Origin: Mesorhizobium sp. M3A.F.Ca.ET.080.04.2.1
Lineage (GTDB): Bacteria > Pseudomonadota > Alphaproteobacteria > Rhizobiales > Rhizobiaceae
Direction: 5' to 3'
NCBI RefSeq assembly: GCF_003952525.1
Contig: NZ_CP034451.1
Coordinates: 4,626,501 to 4,690,500 of the forward strand
DNA length: 64,000 bases
The position numbers and the translations under genes were made by a program. The notes beneath the pieces were generated by a model. It searched no databases and was not told the origin of the DNA. It was given only the letters and a program-made list of their open reading frames with translations. How positions within the stretch are numbered: the first letter of the stretch is position 1; the number at the start of each line of letters is the position of its first letter. This document shows positions 43,290 through 51,338 of the stretch, piece after piece.

Positions 43290-44408
43290 TCAGGCGGCGC
43301 GGCTGAAGCGATCGATGCTGAAATCATCGAGCGGCGTTTCGCATCGGCCGGTGGTGATGAGCTCGGCCATGGCGTCGCCCACGCCAGGACCCAGTTGGAA
43401 ACCGTGTCCGCTGAAGCCGAAGGCATGGAACAGACCCGGCGTCGTCGCCGAGCGGCCCATGACCGGCAGCATGTCGCGCATATAGCCCTCGCAGCCGGAC
43501 CAGGTACGGATGACTGCGACCTTTGCGATTGCCGGCAGCAGCCGCGCGACGGCGCGCAACTGCGCCGGCAGGCGCATGGGGTCGGCGACTGCATGGCCCG
43601 GATCGAGGTCCACTGCTACCCTTTCGGCTGCTCCGCCGAAAACGATGTTGCCGCGTTCGACCTGACGCAGATAGGCGCCATACTCCTTGTCGCGCGTCCA
43701 GATGCCGACCACCGGCAGGACACGGTAGGGCAGTGGCTCGGTCACGCCCATCTGCGGACCGCGCGCGTCAAGCGGAACCTCTTCGCCGAACGCAGCGGCG
43801 ATGCGCGCGCCCCAGGCCCCGGCCGTATTGAGCAGGCATCCGGCGCCGAAGGAACCTTTTGAAGTGGCGACCAGGAAACCGGAGCCCATGTGCTCGATCT
43901 TCCCGACGGCAGCTTCCTCGATGATTTGCGCGCCGAGCTTACGGGCGGCCTCGCCAAAGGCCGGGGCGATCAGCCGCGGGTTGCCGCTGCCGTCCTGCGG
44001 CGAGAACGAGGCCGCGATCGCGTCGGGACCGAGACCGGGAAAACGGGCGCGAATCTCGGGCGGGCCGAGTTCCTCCAGCCCAAGCCCCCAGGGTCGCGCG
44101 GCTTCAGCATAGGCGCGCATGTCGGCAAGTCCGCCTTCATCGAATATCAGCCGGATATGACCGGTGGCGCGGAACTCCACGTCGCGGCCAAGCATTTCTT
44201 CGGCCTCGCCCCACAGGCTGAGCGAGCGGTGGGCGAGCGGGAGCTGAGAGACATGGCGCCCGGTGCGCCGGATATTGCCAAAGGAGGCAACCGTCGCCCC
44301 GGTGCCGATGCGGTTACGCTCGATGAGCGTCACGCGCGCGCCGCGCCTGGCGAGGAAATAGGCCGAGGCCGTTCCCATCAGCCCGCCGCCCAGCACGATC
44401 ACATCCAT
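43290..44408 (-). CDS. DAO-family FAD oxidoreductase, candidate beta subunit
   Basis: This 372-residue protein has the FAD motif at the N-terminus (DVIVLGGGLMGTASAYFLAR), the covering motif GTGATVASFGNIRRTGRH and the C-terminal FSGHGFQLGPGVGDAMAELI, all of the D-amino-acid oxidase fold. Its length and the LysR-mediated divergent link to a [2Fe-2S] protein and an FAD/BFD protein fit the catalytic beta subunit of opine oxidase or D-hydroxyproline dehydrogenase-type enzymes. It should oxidise a secondary or primary amine bearing a carboxylate. The substrate is unknown. ATG 44408 is used; an upstream extension would cover the regulatory region. Confidence 0.82.
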   Translation of the reverse strand: MDVIVLGGGLMGTASAYFLARRGARVTLIERNRIGTGATVASFGNIRRTGRHVSQLPLAHRSLSLWGEAEEMLGRDVEFRATGHIRLIFDEGGLADMRAYAEAARPWGLGLEELGPPEIRARFPGLGPDAIAASFSPQDGSGNPRLIAPAFGEAARKLGAQIIEEAAVGKIEHMGSGFLVATSKGSFGAGCLLNTAGAWGARIAAAFGEEVPLDARGPQMGVTEPLPYRVLPVVGIWTRDKEYGAYLRQVERGNIVFGGAAERVAVDLDPGHAVADPMRLPAQLRAVARLLPAIAKVAVIRTWSGCEGYMRDMLPVMGRSATTPGLFHAFGFSGHGFQLGPGVGDAMAELITTGRCETPLDDFSIDRFSRAA

Positions 44409-44492
44409 AGCGGCCCCTTGAGAACACCCGACCCATTGAGCGATCTTGTCGCCGCCGTGGCATTGCGTCAAAGATGGGTTTGGACAAGAGCC

Positions 44493-44507
44493 ATAAGCTT
44501 TACCTAT
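44493..44507. promoter_or_regulatory. T-N11-A LysR-type site between DAO gene and lysR
   Basis: ATAAGCTTTACCTAT fits the T-N11-A rule (T44494, A44506) and ends nine bases before the lysR ATG. It shares its ATAAGC half with the palindrome upstream of hyuA. Confidence 0.5.
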
Positions 44508-44516
44508 GGAGTGGCA

Positions 44517-45422
44517 ATGCGGGCCCGGCAGCTCGAAGTGTTCATCGCCGTCATGCGCGCGGGCACCGTGACCGCCGCGGCCCGGATGCTGAACATCTCG
44601 CAGCCGGCGCTCAGCCAGGTGCTGCTTCACACCGAGGACGAGCTCGGCTTCACGCTGTTCGAGCGGGTGAAGGGCCGGCTGCGCCCGACACCGGAGGCGC
44701 TTGAGATCTTTCCCGATGCCGAGAGGCTGTCGGCCGGGCTCGAGGGCCTACGCCGCAAGACCACCGACCTGCGTCTCGGCCGAGCGGGCTTGGTGCGGGT
44801 CGCGGCCTCGCCGCCGCCGGCCATGGCGATATTGCCGCGCGCGTTCACCGCATTTAGGGCGCAGCATCCCAACATCTTGCTGCGCTCCCATAGCGCGCCG
44901 ATCGCCGCGATCGTCGACATGCTGCGCGCCGGCGATGCCAGCCTCGGCGTCGCCATGGACGACCGCTTGCCTCCCGACATCGAGGCGGAGGTGATCGGCA
45001 GCGTCGGCTTCGCGTGCCTGCTGCCCGCCGGGCATGAGCTGCAGAGGAAAACCGAGCTGACGCTCGCCGATCTGGTCGGGCAGGAGCTGATCTCCTATCG
45101 CGGCAACACCCGGCCGGCCGACGAACTGGCCCACGCGGCCCGCGCTGAGGGCGCGGCGCTTTCGCCGTCGCTGGAGATCGACGTCTCCATCTCCGCGGTA
45201 GGCTTCGTTCAGGCCGGCCTGGGCATCGCCCTCGTCGACGCGCTGCTGCCATGGCACCAGTTTGCCGGGCTTGCCGTGAGGCCGCTGGCGGCCGGACCGG
45301 AGTTCCCGATCGCGCTGCTCACCTCGCGCGCCCGGGCGCTTTCGCGGGCCGATGAGATGATGCGGGATGAAATTCGCGCGGCCTGTGCCGCCATCCTGGA
45401 TCGACAGCACCCAGGAGCATAA
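44517..45422 (+). CDS. LysR-family transcriptional regulator
   Basis: This 301-residue regulator has an N-terminal winged helix (RQLEVFIAVMRAGTVTAAAR, MLNISQPALSQVLLHTEDEL) and a periplasmic-binding-like effector domain with LVRVAASPPPAMAILPRAF, VGFACLLPAGHELQRKTELT and AVGFVQAGLGIALVDALLPW. TGGAG precedes ATG 44517. It is divergent from the DAO gene and directly precedes hyuA, and T-N11-A motifs lie at both places, so it very probably controls both units. The inducer is not known. Confidence 0.88.
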   Translation: MRARQLEVFIAVMRAGTVTAAARMLNISQPALSQVLLHTEDELGFTLFERVKGRLRPTPEALEIFPDAERLSAGLEGLRRKTTDLRLGRAGLVRVAASPPPAMAILPRAFTAFRAQHPNILLRSHSAPIAAIVDMLRAGDASLGVAMDDRLPPDIEAEVIGSVGFACLLPAGHELQRKTELTLADLVGQELISYRGNTRPADELAHAARAEGAALSPSLEIDVSISAVGFVQAGLGIALVDALLPWHQFAGLAVRPLAAGPEFPIALLTSRARALSRADEMMRDEIRAACAAILDRQHPGA

Positions 45423-45433
45423 GCAAGGCTTAT
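45419..45433. promoter_or_regulatory. T-N11-A palindrome upstream of hyuA
   Basis: ATAAGC-AAG-GCTTAT is a perfect palindrome with T45420 and A45432 eleven bases apart. It overlaps the lysR stop codon and lies 79 bp upstream of the hyuA ATG, where an activator site would be expected. Confidence 0.6.
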
Positions 45434-45512
45434 ATCCTTGCCCATCAAACGTCTTGGACCCGAACCATCCAGTTGTGTCAGCTTCGGGTTGGCAGACAGG
45501 AAGGGACGCATC

Positions 45513-47591
45513 ATGGATGGTGGCATCGCGACGGATGCAGCGCGGAACGGAGCCGACTGGAAAGTCGGCGTCGATATCGGCGGGACGTTCATCGATTTCT
45601 GTGCGCTCGAAGCAAATTCCGGGCGAGTGGCTTCGCTGAAGGTGCTGACGACGCCGGAAGATCCGGGCGCCGAGCTGATGACGGGTCTCACCCTTCTGGC
45701 CGAACGCGAAGGGTTCGATCCCACCCATACGACGCGCTTCGTGCACGGCACGACCGTCGGCATCAACACCATCATCCAGCGCAAGGGCGCGCCGCTCGCG
45801 CTGTTCACCAATGCCGGCTTCGAGGACGTGATCGAACTCGCGCGGCTTCGCATGCCCGATATGTATTCGCTGTTCTGCTCGCGGCCGGACTCGCTGATCT
45901 CGCGCGACATGATCTTCGGCATTCCGGCGCGCATGCGTGCCGACGGAAGCGAATCCCAGGCGCCTGACATGGCGGCTGTGAAAAGCGCGGTCGCTGCCGC
46001 GAAAGCGAACGGGGCGCAAGGGATTATCGTCGCCTTCCTGCATGCCTGGCGCAACGCAGCCCAGGAAGCCTCGGTCAAGGCGGCGATCGCAGGCCTTGCG
46101 CCCGACTTCTTCGTCTTCACTTCGGCCGAGGTCTGGCCGGTCATCCGCGAATATGAGCGCAGTTCGACCGCCATTCTCAACGGCTATGTCCATCCGCGCG
46201 TCTCCGGCTACCTGACGGCGCTGGAAGAGCGGCTGAACGGCCGCGGCGTGCCGGCCCGCCCGATGCTGACGAAGTCGAACGGCGGGCTGATGAACGCTGC
46301 CGAGGGCAAGCGTGCCTGCGTGAACATGCTGCTGTCGGGAACCGCCTCGGGTGTCATCGGCGCCTCCTGGCTCGCGCGTCAGGCCGGCGAAGACAAGGTG
46401 CTCACCCTCGACATCGGCGGGACCTCGGCCGACTTCGCGCTCATCATCGGCGGCGAGGCGCAGTTCGGGACCGGCGAGCTGATCGGCGAATTTCCGCTCC
46501 ATATCCCGTCGGTGTCGGTAAGCTCGATCGGCGTCGGCGGTGGCTCGATCGCCAGCGTCGATGCGCAGGGCGTGCTGCGGGTCGGGCCGGAGTCGGCGGG
46601 CTCGACGCCGGGGCCAGCCTGCTACGGTCGCGGCGGCACGCAGCCGACGGTGACGGACGCCATGGTGGTGTGCGGATGGCTTGGCCACAGCGAGATGGCC
46701 TATGGCCAACTCAGGATCGACACCGGGCTGGCGCATCGTGCGGTCGGCACGCTTGCCGCCCGGCTTGGCCGCCCGCTCGAGCAGACCGCGCAGGCGATCC
46801 TCGACATCGCGGTGTCGGAAATGTTCGTCGGGGTCGAGAAGCTCGCCTCGCGCGCCGGCGTCGACCTGCGCGATTTCACGCTGATGCCCTTCGGCGGCGG
46901 CGGCCCCATGCTCGGCGCCTTCCTCGCGCGCGAGCTCGGCATGAAGCGTGTCATGGCGCCACGCCGCCCCGGCGTGGTGTCGGCACTGGGCGGGCTGGTG
47001 GCGGATCTGCGCGGGGACTTCATCCGCACCATTTTCAGCCCGCTATCGGCCGCGTCGCTGCCCGCGATCCGCCAAGCCTTCGAGGTGCTGGCGCAAGAGG
47101 GCCGCGACTGGCTCGCGGCGCAGGGGCACGATGCGACCGCGCAACTCAATCTCTCCTGCGACATGCGCTATGTCGGGCAGAGCTATGAGATCGAGGTCGT
47201 CCTTTCGCAAGAATGGCTGGCCGACGATGACGCCGCCGGCATCGAGCAAGCCTTCCACCGCACACATGAGCAGCTTTACGATTTCCATGACCCGGAGGGC
47301 GCGATCGAGCTTGTGAACGTCCGACTGTCGGCAATAGGCGCAGGTCCGGCGCTCTCCTTCCCGGAGATCGACGAGATCGACACTGCGACCGTTCCGGCGC
47401 GCCGGCTGCCTGTCTATACCGGCCTGAGCGTCGAGACCGTCGACCTCCACGACCGGCAGACGCTCGTACCCGGCAGCACCTTCCACGGACCTGCCGTGGT
47501 GGTGCAGGAAGACACCACCTTCGTCATTCCTGCGGGGACGCAGGCGCGCGTCGACCGCCATCTCAACCTTCTGCTGACCTTCGCGGAGTGA
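45513..47591 (+). CDS. hyuA: Hydantoinase/oxoprolinase subunit A
   Basis: This 692-residue protein is the ATP-binding half of an ATP-dependent lactamase of the N-methylhydantoinase/5-oxoprolinase/acetophenone carboxylase family. The phosphate-binding loop VGVDIGGTFIDFCALEA is at the N-terminus. VHGTTVGINTIIQRKGA and the second ATPase motif LDIGGTSADFALIIGGEAQF with SIGVGGGSIASVDAQG follow. AGGAAGGG precedes ATG 45513. With HyuB it should open or carboxylate a cyclic amide or ketone using ATP. Confidence 0.9.
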   Translation: MDGGIATDAARNGADWKVGVDIGGTFIDFCALEANSGRVASLKVLTTPEDPGAELMTGLTLLAEREGFDPTHTTRFVHGTTVGINTIIQRKGAPLALFTNAGFEDVIELARLRMPDMYSLFCSRPDSLISRDMIFGIPARMRADGSESQAPDMAAVKSAVAAAKANGAQGIIVAFLHAWRNAAQEASVKAAIAGLAPDFFVFTSAEVWPVIREYERSSTAILNGYVHPRVSGYLTALEERLNGRGVPARPMLTKSNGGLMNAAEGKRACVNMLLSGTASGVIGASWLARQAGEDKVLTLDIGGTSADFALIIGGEAQFGTGELIGEFPLHIPSVSVSSIGVGGGSIASVDAQGVLRVGPESAGSTPGPACYGRGGTQPTVTDAMVVCGWLGHSEMAYGQLRIDTGLAHRAVGTLAARLGRPLEQTAQAILDIAVSEMFVGVEKLASRAGVDLRDFTLMPFGGGGPMLGAFLARELGMKRVMAPRRPGVVSALGGLVADLRGDFIRTIFSPLSAASLPAIRQAFEVLAQEGRDWLAAQGHDATAQLNLSCDMRYVGQSYEIEVVLSQEWLADDDAAGIEQAFHRTHEQLYDFHDPEGAIELVNVRLSAIGAGPALSFPEIDEIDTATVPARRLPVYTGLSVETVDLHDRQTLVPGSTFHGPAVVVQEDTTFVIPAGTQARVDRHLNLLLTFAE

Positions 47592-47595
47592 CGAC

Positions 47596-49581
47596 ATGTT
47601 CGACCGCACAAACCTTCGGGTTCTGGCCAACCATGCCCGCGCGGCCGCCGAGAACATGGCCCACACGCTGCACCGCACCGCGCACTCCGCCTTCGTCAAG
47701 GAGACGCAGGACTTCACGGTGATGCTGATGGACCGTTCAGGGGCAACTTTCGCCGTGCCGATGGAGCTCGGCGCCACCTGGTATCCGGGGCTTTCCTATC
47801 ACCGCGCGATCGCGATGGTCGACGACTACCGGCCCGGAGACGTCGCCTTCACCAACGATCCCTATTCCGGTCATGTCGCCACGCACGCGCCCGACACGCA
47901 TCTGTGGAAGCCGGTCTTCGTCGACGGCGAGATCGTCGCCTGGACCGGGGGGCATATCCACAACACCGACATGGGCGGTGCGGTGCCGGCCTCGCTCAGC
48001 CGGGCGCTGACGGAAATCCATCAGGAAGGCATCCGTTTCCCGCCCATGAAGCTGGTGCGGGAGGGCGTTTTCGATGAGACGATCCTCCGCATCATGAGCA
48101 CCAATGTGCGCAAGCCCGACCTCAACATCGGCGACATCAAGGCGCTGGTCGGGGCGCTCAACACCGGTGAGCGCAAGATCCAGGCGATGGTGCGGAAGTT
48201 CGGCAAGGCCGGCTTCGTCGAAGGCGTCGCCGCTCTGCTCGATCATGCCGAGGCGCAGGCCCGCGACGTGCTGCGCGCCATGCCCGACGGCACCTGGGAG
48301 TTCGCCGACTATGCCGACGAGGATTCGGTCGAGGCCAATCCCTGCCGGCTGAAGCTGAGACTGACGATCAAAGGCGATGAGGCGGTGCTCGACTTCACCG
48401 GCTCCGATCCGCAGCTCGGCTCCTCGCTCAACGTGCCTTCGGGAGGCGATCCGCGCCACACCATGCTGCTGGTCGGCGTCTATTACGTGCTCTACACGCT
48501 CAACCCGAAGATCCTGCTCAATACCGGCCTGACCCGGCCGTTCACCTGCATCACCCCGCAAGGTTCGGTGCTCAATCCGGTACACCCTGCCGCTGTGGGC
48601 ATGCGCTCGCTCACCTGCGCCCGGTTGCGTTCGGTCATTTTCGGCGCCTTCTCGCAAGCGGTGCCGGAACGGCTGCCGGCGGCCCCGGCCGGCAACAACT
48701 GCATCGTCAACGTGATGACTATCGATGAGCGCACCAGCCGGTCCGTCATCGCGGCGGTTAACCCGGTGGTGGGTGGCGGCGGCGCGATGCCGCATCGCGA
48801 CGGCACCAACGGGTCGGGCGCCGATGCCGCCTATCTCAAGAACACGCCGATCGAGATCACCGAGACCGAGACCCCGGTCGAATTCGTGAAATACGGGCTG
48901 GCCAAGGATAGCGGCGGCGCGGGCCGCTGGCGCGGCGGGCTGGCGACGGAGATGGCCTTCCGGGTCTTTGCCCCTGACTCAAGGATCACGGCGCGCAATC
49001 GTGACCGCAGCTTCTTCCGACCTTGGGGCGTGCTGGGCGGCAAGGCGGCCGGCCTGTCGGACATGGTCGTCAATCCGGGCAGCGGCCACGAGCGGCGGCT
49101 GGGCAATATCGACACGGCGGTTCTGCAGCCCGGTGACGTGCTCGAGATCCGCTCGGCCGGCGGCGGCGGGCGCGGGAATCCGCATCAGCGCGAGCCTTGG
49201 CGGGTCGCGCAGGACGTACGGCGCGGCTATGTCTCGCCGCAAGCGGCCGAGAGCGACTACGGCGTCGCCATCCGCGACGGCGAGATCGACGAGAAGGCGA
49301 CGGAGCAATTGCGCGCGCGGCAAAAGCCGTCCGACGGACATTTCCATTTCGGTCCGGAGCGCGACGGCTACGAAGCGCAGTGGACGTCCGCTGCCTATGA
49401 CCGGCTTCACGCTTTGCTGGATGCGCTGCCGATCCACTGGCGGTTCTTTGCCAAGACGGAAATCTTCCGCCGCATGAAAGGCCGCTCCGGGCCGGAGGGC
49501 GTGCAGGCAGCCTTCGACGCGGTTTGCGAGCGCTTTCCCGAGCTGCCGCGGCCGCACGCTGTGCGAGAGGCCGCGGAATGA
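47596..49581 (+). CDS. hyuB: Hydantoinase/oxoprolinase subunit B
   Basis: This 661-residue protein is the catalytic partner of HyuA, starting four bases after it. It has TLHRTAHSAFVKETQDFTVM, the metal-binding-like TNDPYSGHVATHAPDTHLWK and GGHIHNTDMGGAVPASLSRA, and the C-terminal FRPWGVLGGKAAGLSDMVVN and RSAGGGGRGNPHQREP. These are marks of the HyuB fold found in 5-oxoprolinase, N-methylhydantoinase and acetone carboxylase relatives. The stop overlaps the start of the iron-sulfur gene (ATGA), so substrate opening and oxidation are genetically coupled. Confidence 0.92.
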   Translation: MFDRTNLRVLANHARAAAENMAHTLHRTAHSAFVKETQDFTVMLMDRSGATFAVPMELGATWYPGLSYHRAIAMVDDYRPGDVAFTNDPYSGHVATHAPDTHLWKPVFVDGEIVAWTGGHIHNTDMGGAVPASLSRALTEIHQEGIRFPPMKLVREGVFDETILRIMSTNVRKPDLNIGDIKALVGALNTGERKIQAMVRKFGKAGFVEGVAALLDHAEAQARDVLRAMPDGTWEFADYADEDSVEANPCRLKLRLTIKGDEAVLDFTGSDPQLGSSLNVPSGGDPRHTMLLVGVYYVLYTLNPKILLNTGLTRPFTCITPQGSVLNPVHPAAVGMRSLTCARLRSVIFGAFSQAVPERLPAAPAGNNCIVNVMTIDERTSRSVIAAVNPVVGGGGAMPHRDGTNGSGADAAYLKNTPIEITETETPVEFVKYGLAKDSGGAGRWRGGLATEMAFRVFAPDSRITARNRDRSFFRPWGVLGGKAAGLSDMVVNPGSGHERRLGNIDTAVLQPGDVLEIRSAGGGGRGNPHQREPWRVAQDVRRGYVSPQAAESDYGVAIRDGEIDEKATEQLRARQKPSDGHFHFGPERDGYEAQWTSAAYDRLHALLDALPIHWRFFAKTEIFRRMKGRSGPEGVQAAFDAVCERFPELPRPHAVREAAE

Positions 49582-49880
49582 CCACGGCCGGCCGCATCGT
49601 CCGGCTGGCCGAGCGCGACCGGGCAGAGGTGCAGTTCTTTCTTGACGGGCAGATGCGTGGTGCGCTGGCCGGCGACAGCGTGCTGACCGCCATGCTGGCG
49701 TCAGGGCACGCGCTGCGGCACTCCGAGTTCGGCCCCGAGCCACGCGCCGGCTTCTGCCTGATGGGGGCCTGCCAGGATTGCTGGGTGTGGCAGGAAGCGG
49801 GATCGCGCCTGCGCGCCTGCACAACCCTTGTCGCTGCAGGCATGCGGTTGCGCACGACGCCGCCGGAGAACTGGCCGTGA
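49578..49880 (+). CDS. [2Fe-2S] gamma subunit of a heteromeric amine dehydrogenase
   Basis: This 100-residue ferredoxin-fold protein has ligands Cys60, Cys65, Cys68 and Cys81 (GFCLMGACQDCWVW, then RACTTLVA). That is the C-x4-C-x2-C-x12-C spacing of the small subunits of hydrogen cyanide synthase, opine oxidase and D-hydroxyproline dehydrogenase. It passes electrons between flavins or to the respiratory chain. It is coupled to hyuB (ATGA) and to the next gene (GTGA). Confidence 0.85.
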   Translation: MTTAGRIVRLAERDRAEVQFFLDGQMRGALAGDSVLTAMLASGHALRHSEFGPEPRAGFCLMGACQDCWVWQEAGSRLRACTTLVAAGMRLRTTPPENWP

Positions 49881-51235
49881 GCGAGGCGCCGCGGATCGTC
49901 GTCGTGGGCGCCGGTCCGGCCGGCATAAGGGCGGCCGCGACGCTGGTCGAGGCCGGGCTTCACCCGGTGGTCATCGACGAGGGGCATCGCGCGGGCGGGC
50001 AGATCTATCGCCGCCCGCCTGCCGGATTCGTCCGCACGCCAGAGCAGCTATATGGGTCCGAAGCGGCGAAGGCGCGGGCGCTGCATGCCCTCTTCGACCG
50101 GTTGGCCGAAGAGGGGCGGCTCACTTTTTGCGCCGGCAGCTCGGTCATCGCCGCGGATGGAAGGCAACTGCACCTGCTGGGAGAGGGTGGCGTTCAGGTC
50201 ATCGATTATGACCGCCTGATCCTCGCCACCGGCGCGTCCGACCGAGTCGCTCCGGTCCCTGGCTGGCAGCACGCCGGCGTCTACAGCCTTGGCGCTGCGC
50301 AGATTGCGCTCAAGGCGCAGGGCGTGGCCCTTGGGCGGCGGATCGTGCTGATCGGATCGGGGCCCTTGCTGACGCTGGTCGGCGCGCAGCTTGTCAAGGC
50401 TGGGGCCAATGTGGCGGCGGTGCTCGATACCTCCTCCTGGCGCCAGCAGATGCGGGGCCTCTTGGGGCTGGCCGCCCGGCCAGTGGTGGCGTTGCGCGGC
50501 CTGGCCCTGCGGATGAGGCTCGGCCGCCGCTATCATGCCGGCGTGACGCCCGAGCGGGTCGAGGGCGAGGGGCAGGGTGTCACCGCCTTGCGCTGGCGCG
50601 ATGCCGGCGGACACCAGCGTTTCACACCTTGCGACATGATAGGCCTGGGCTGGCACCTGCGGGCGGAGACGCATCTGGCCGACCTTGCGGGATGCGCCTT
50701 CGCCTATGACGAACAGTGGCAACAGTGGCTGCCGAAGACCGACGAGTTGGGCCGGGCCGGCAATGGAGTTTACCTTGCAGGCGACGGTGTCCGTCTTCTT
50801 GGGGCGGACGGAGCGGAGATCGCGGGACGACTGGCTGCGGTGGCGTGCCTTTCCGATCTCGGGCATCGAACCCCCTCGGCCAGCCCCGATCTGCGCAAGC
50901 TGGCGCGGCTGGAACGCTTTGCCCGCGGGCTGGCCCGCGCCTTCCCGTGGCCGGCCGCGATGGTGCGGGCACTCCCCGACGACGCGATCGCCTGCCGCTG
51001 CGAGAACGTGACCGCCGGAGCCGTCCGCGACGGCGCGGATCTCGGCGGCGAGGCCAACAGGGTCAAATCAATATCACGGGTCGGCATGGGGCGTTGTCAG
51101 GGGCGCTATTGCCAACTGGCGGCTGCCGAACTCGTCGCAGCGAGAGCCGGCTGCACGCCCGACGCCGTCGGCCGGTTCCGTGGGCAGGCTCCTGTCCGGC
51201 CCGTGCCCATCGGCGCATTTCTGCGGGAAGACTGA
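49877..51235 (+). CDS. FAD/NAD(P)-binding alpha subunit with BFD-like [2Fe-2S] domain
   Basis: This 452-residue protein starts at a GTG within GTGA of the preceding stop. It has an FAD motif (RIVVVGAGPAGIRAAATLVE), the repeat RAGGQIYRRPP typical of OoxA/HcnB, a second dinucleotide motif (RRIVLIGSGPLLTLVGAQLV) and a C-terminal cysteine cluster (AIACRCENVTAGAVRDGA, GMGRCQGRYCQLAAAELV) that binds [2Fe-2S] as in BFD. It matches the alpha subunit of opine oxidase, HCN synthase and D-hydroxyproline dehydrogenase. The likely beta partner is 43290-44408 or 51339-52664. Confidence 0.87.
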   Translation: MSEAPRIVVVGAGPAGIRAAATLVEAGLHPVVIDEGHRAGGQIYRRPPAGFVRTPEQLYGSEAAKARALHALFDRLAEEGRLTFCAGSSVIAADGRQLHLLGEGGVQVIDYDRLILATGASDRVAPVPGWQHAGVYSLGAAQIALKAQGVALGRRIVLIGSGPLLTLVGAQLVKAGANVAAVLDTSSWRQQMRGLLGLAARPVVALRGLALRMRLGRRYHAGVTPERVEGEGQGVTALRWRDAGGHQRFTPCDMIGLGWHLRAETHLADLAGCAFAYDEQWQQWLPKTDELGRAGNGVYLAGDGVRLLGADGAEIAGRLAAVACLSDLGHRTPSASPDLRKLARLERFARGLARAFPWPAAMVRALPDDAIACRCENVTAGAVRDGADLGGEANRVKSISRVGMGRCQGRYCQLAAAELVAARAGCTPDAVGRFRGQAPVRPVPIGAFLRED

Positions 51236-51293
51236 TGCGATTTCGGAGGCAACGGACCTTAGAGCAGTTCACCGTTTCACGGGGACTTTTGCC

Positions 51294-51337
51294 GCAATTC
51301 CGGACGGAAAACCGCTACGCATTTTTCCCGGAATTGC
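51294..51337. repeat. Intergenic palindrome, family 1, copy A
   Basis: GCAATTCCGG (51294-51303) pairs with CCGGAATTGC (51328-51337), and the loop adds a GGAAAA / TTTTTCC stem. It follows the alpha-subunit gene and ends one base before the 3' end of the DAO gene. A related copy lies at 53373-53409. Confidence 0.65.
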
Positions 51338-51338
51338 C

